Positions 63,983 to 64,000 of a stretch of 64,000 bases of DNA are shown here, piece after piece. The notes beneath the pieces are model-generated. The model was not told where the DNA came from and made no database searches. It worked only from the letters and a program-made list of their open reading frames with translations. Origin of the DNA: Pelomonas caseinilytica (lineage in GTDB: Bacteria; Pseudomonadota; Gammaproteobacteria; Burkholderiales; Burkholderiaceae_C); the NCBI RefSeq assembly GCF_021353235.1, contig NZ_JAJTWT010000014.1, positions 1 to 64,000 of the forward strand, given 5' to 3'. The number at the start of each line of letters is the position of its first letter. The first letter of the stretch is position 1. A program made the position numbers and the translations under genes.

Positions 63983-64000
63983 GGCTCGCCCTCGACCCGT

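Overview
The window is chromosomal DNA of very high GC, densely coding on both strands, and looks like a betaproteobacterium of the order Burkholderiales, probably near the Rubrivivax/Roseateles/Leptothrix group. This rests on mnmG-rsmG-parA with parS palindromes, a PEP-CTERM protein, the prkA-yeaH-spoVR cluster and a FadH-type dienoyl-CoA reductase. The genus is inference from gene content. No rRNA, tRNA, CRISPR array, transposase or phage structural gene was found.

Layout. 0-9 kb: OmpW porin and an SGNH esterase lipoprotein, a MazG-like pyrophosphohydrolase, a GNAT, a PEP-CTERM protein, an HNH-like protein divergent from a WYL regulator, a DUF883/YqjE/YqjK-like membrane operon and a cobalamin adenosyltransferase. 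9-21 kb: a GlcD/Dld-type FAD oxidase, a VOC protein, a vapBC pair with a palindromic operator, a TonB receptor, a class A beta-lactamase, a chemoreceptor, a NIPSNAP/ABM/ArsR operon and a large propeller-GGDEF diguanylate cyclase. 21-26 kb: the stress cluster prkA-yeaH-spoVR. 26-42 kb: the chromosome partitioning and replication neighbourhood, with parB separated from parA-rsmG-mnmG by about 11 kb. That insert holds an RBBP9-like hydrolase, argC, a two-gene pseudo-CHAT/transglutaminase plus alpha/beta-hydrolase cassette, VOC, thioredoxin-like and pirin genes, two tandem DUF4892-OmpA proteins and three GNATs. Three parS-like palindromes lie inside rsmG and mnmG.

42-60 kb: upstream of mnmG, a strong intrinsic terminator on the plus strand has no gene before it. 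The candidate promoter ahead of it overlaps a perfect DnaA box, so this looks like an unannotated small RNA. Then come small cysteine-rich and hypothetical genes, a four-gene overlapping NatAB-type ABC operon, a large thioredoxin-like protein, an AlkD-like repair protein, FadH, a DUF4397 lipoprotein, a PD-(D/E)XK-like protein, a DUF3857/transglutaminase membrane protein and an EamA transporter/acyl-CoA ligase/nucleotidyltransferase operon. From about 60.9 to 63.2 kb the sequence is visibly less GC-rich, with unfamiliar small genes, and looks like acquired DNA. The window ends with a YciI-like gene and a VOC gene carrying a one-base frameshift.

Two repeat themes stand out. Three copies of an imperfect palindrome built from CACAGAGGCACAGAG-type units sit between co-oriented genes (prkA/yeaH, parA/rsmG, rsmG/mnmG). 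Many adjacent genes overlap by 4 nt (ATGA/GTGA), which marks tight operons. Assignments come from reading motifs, without database searches.
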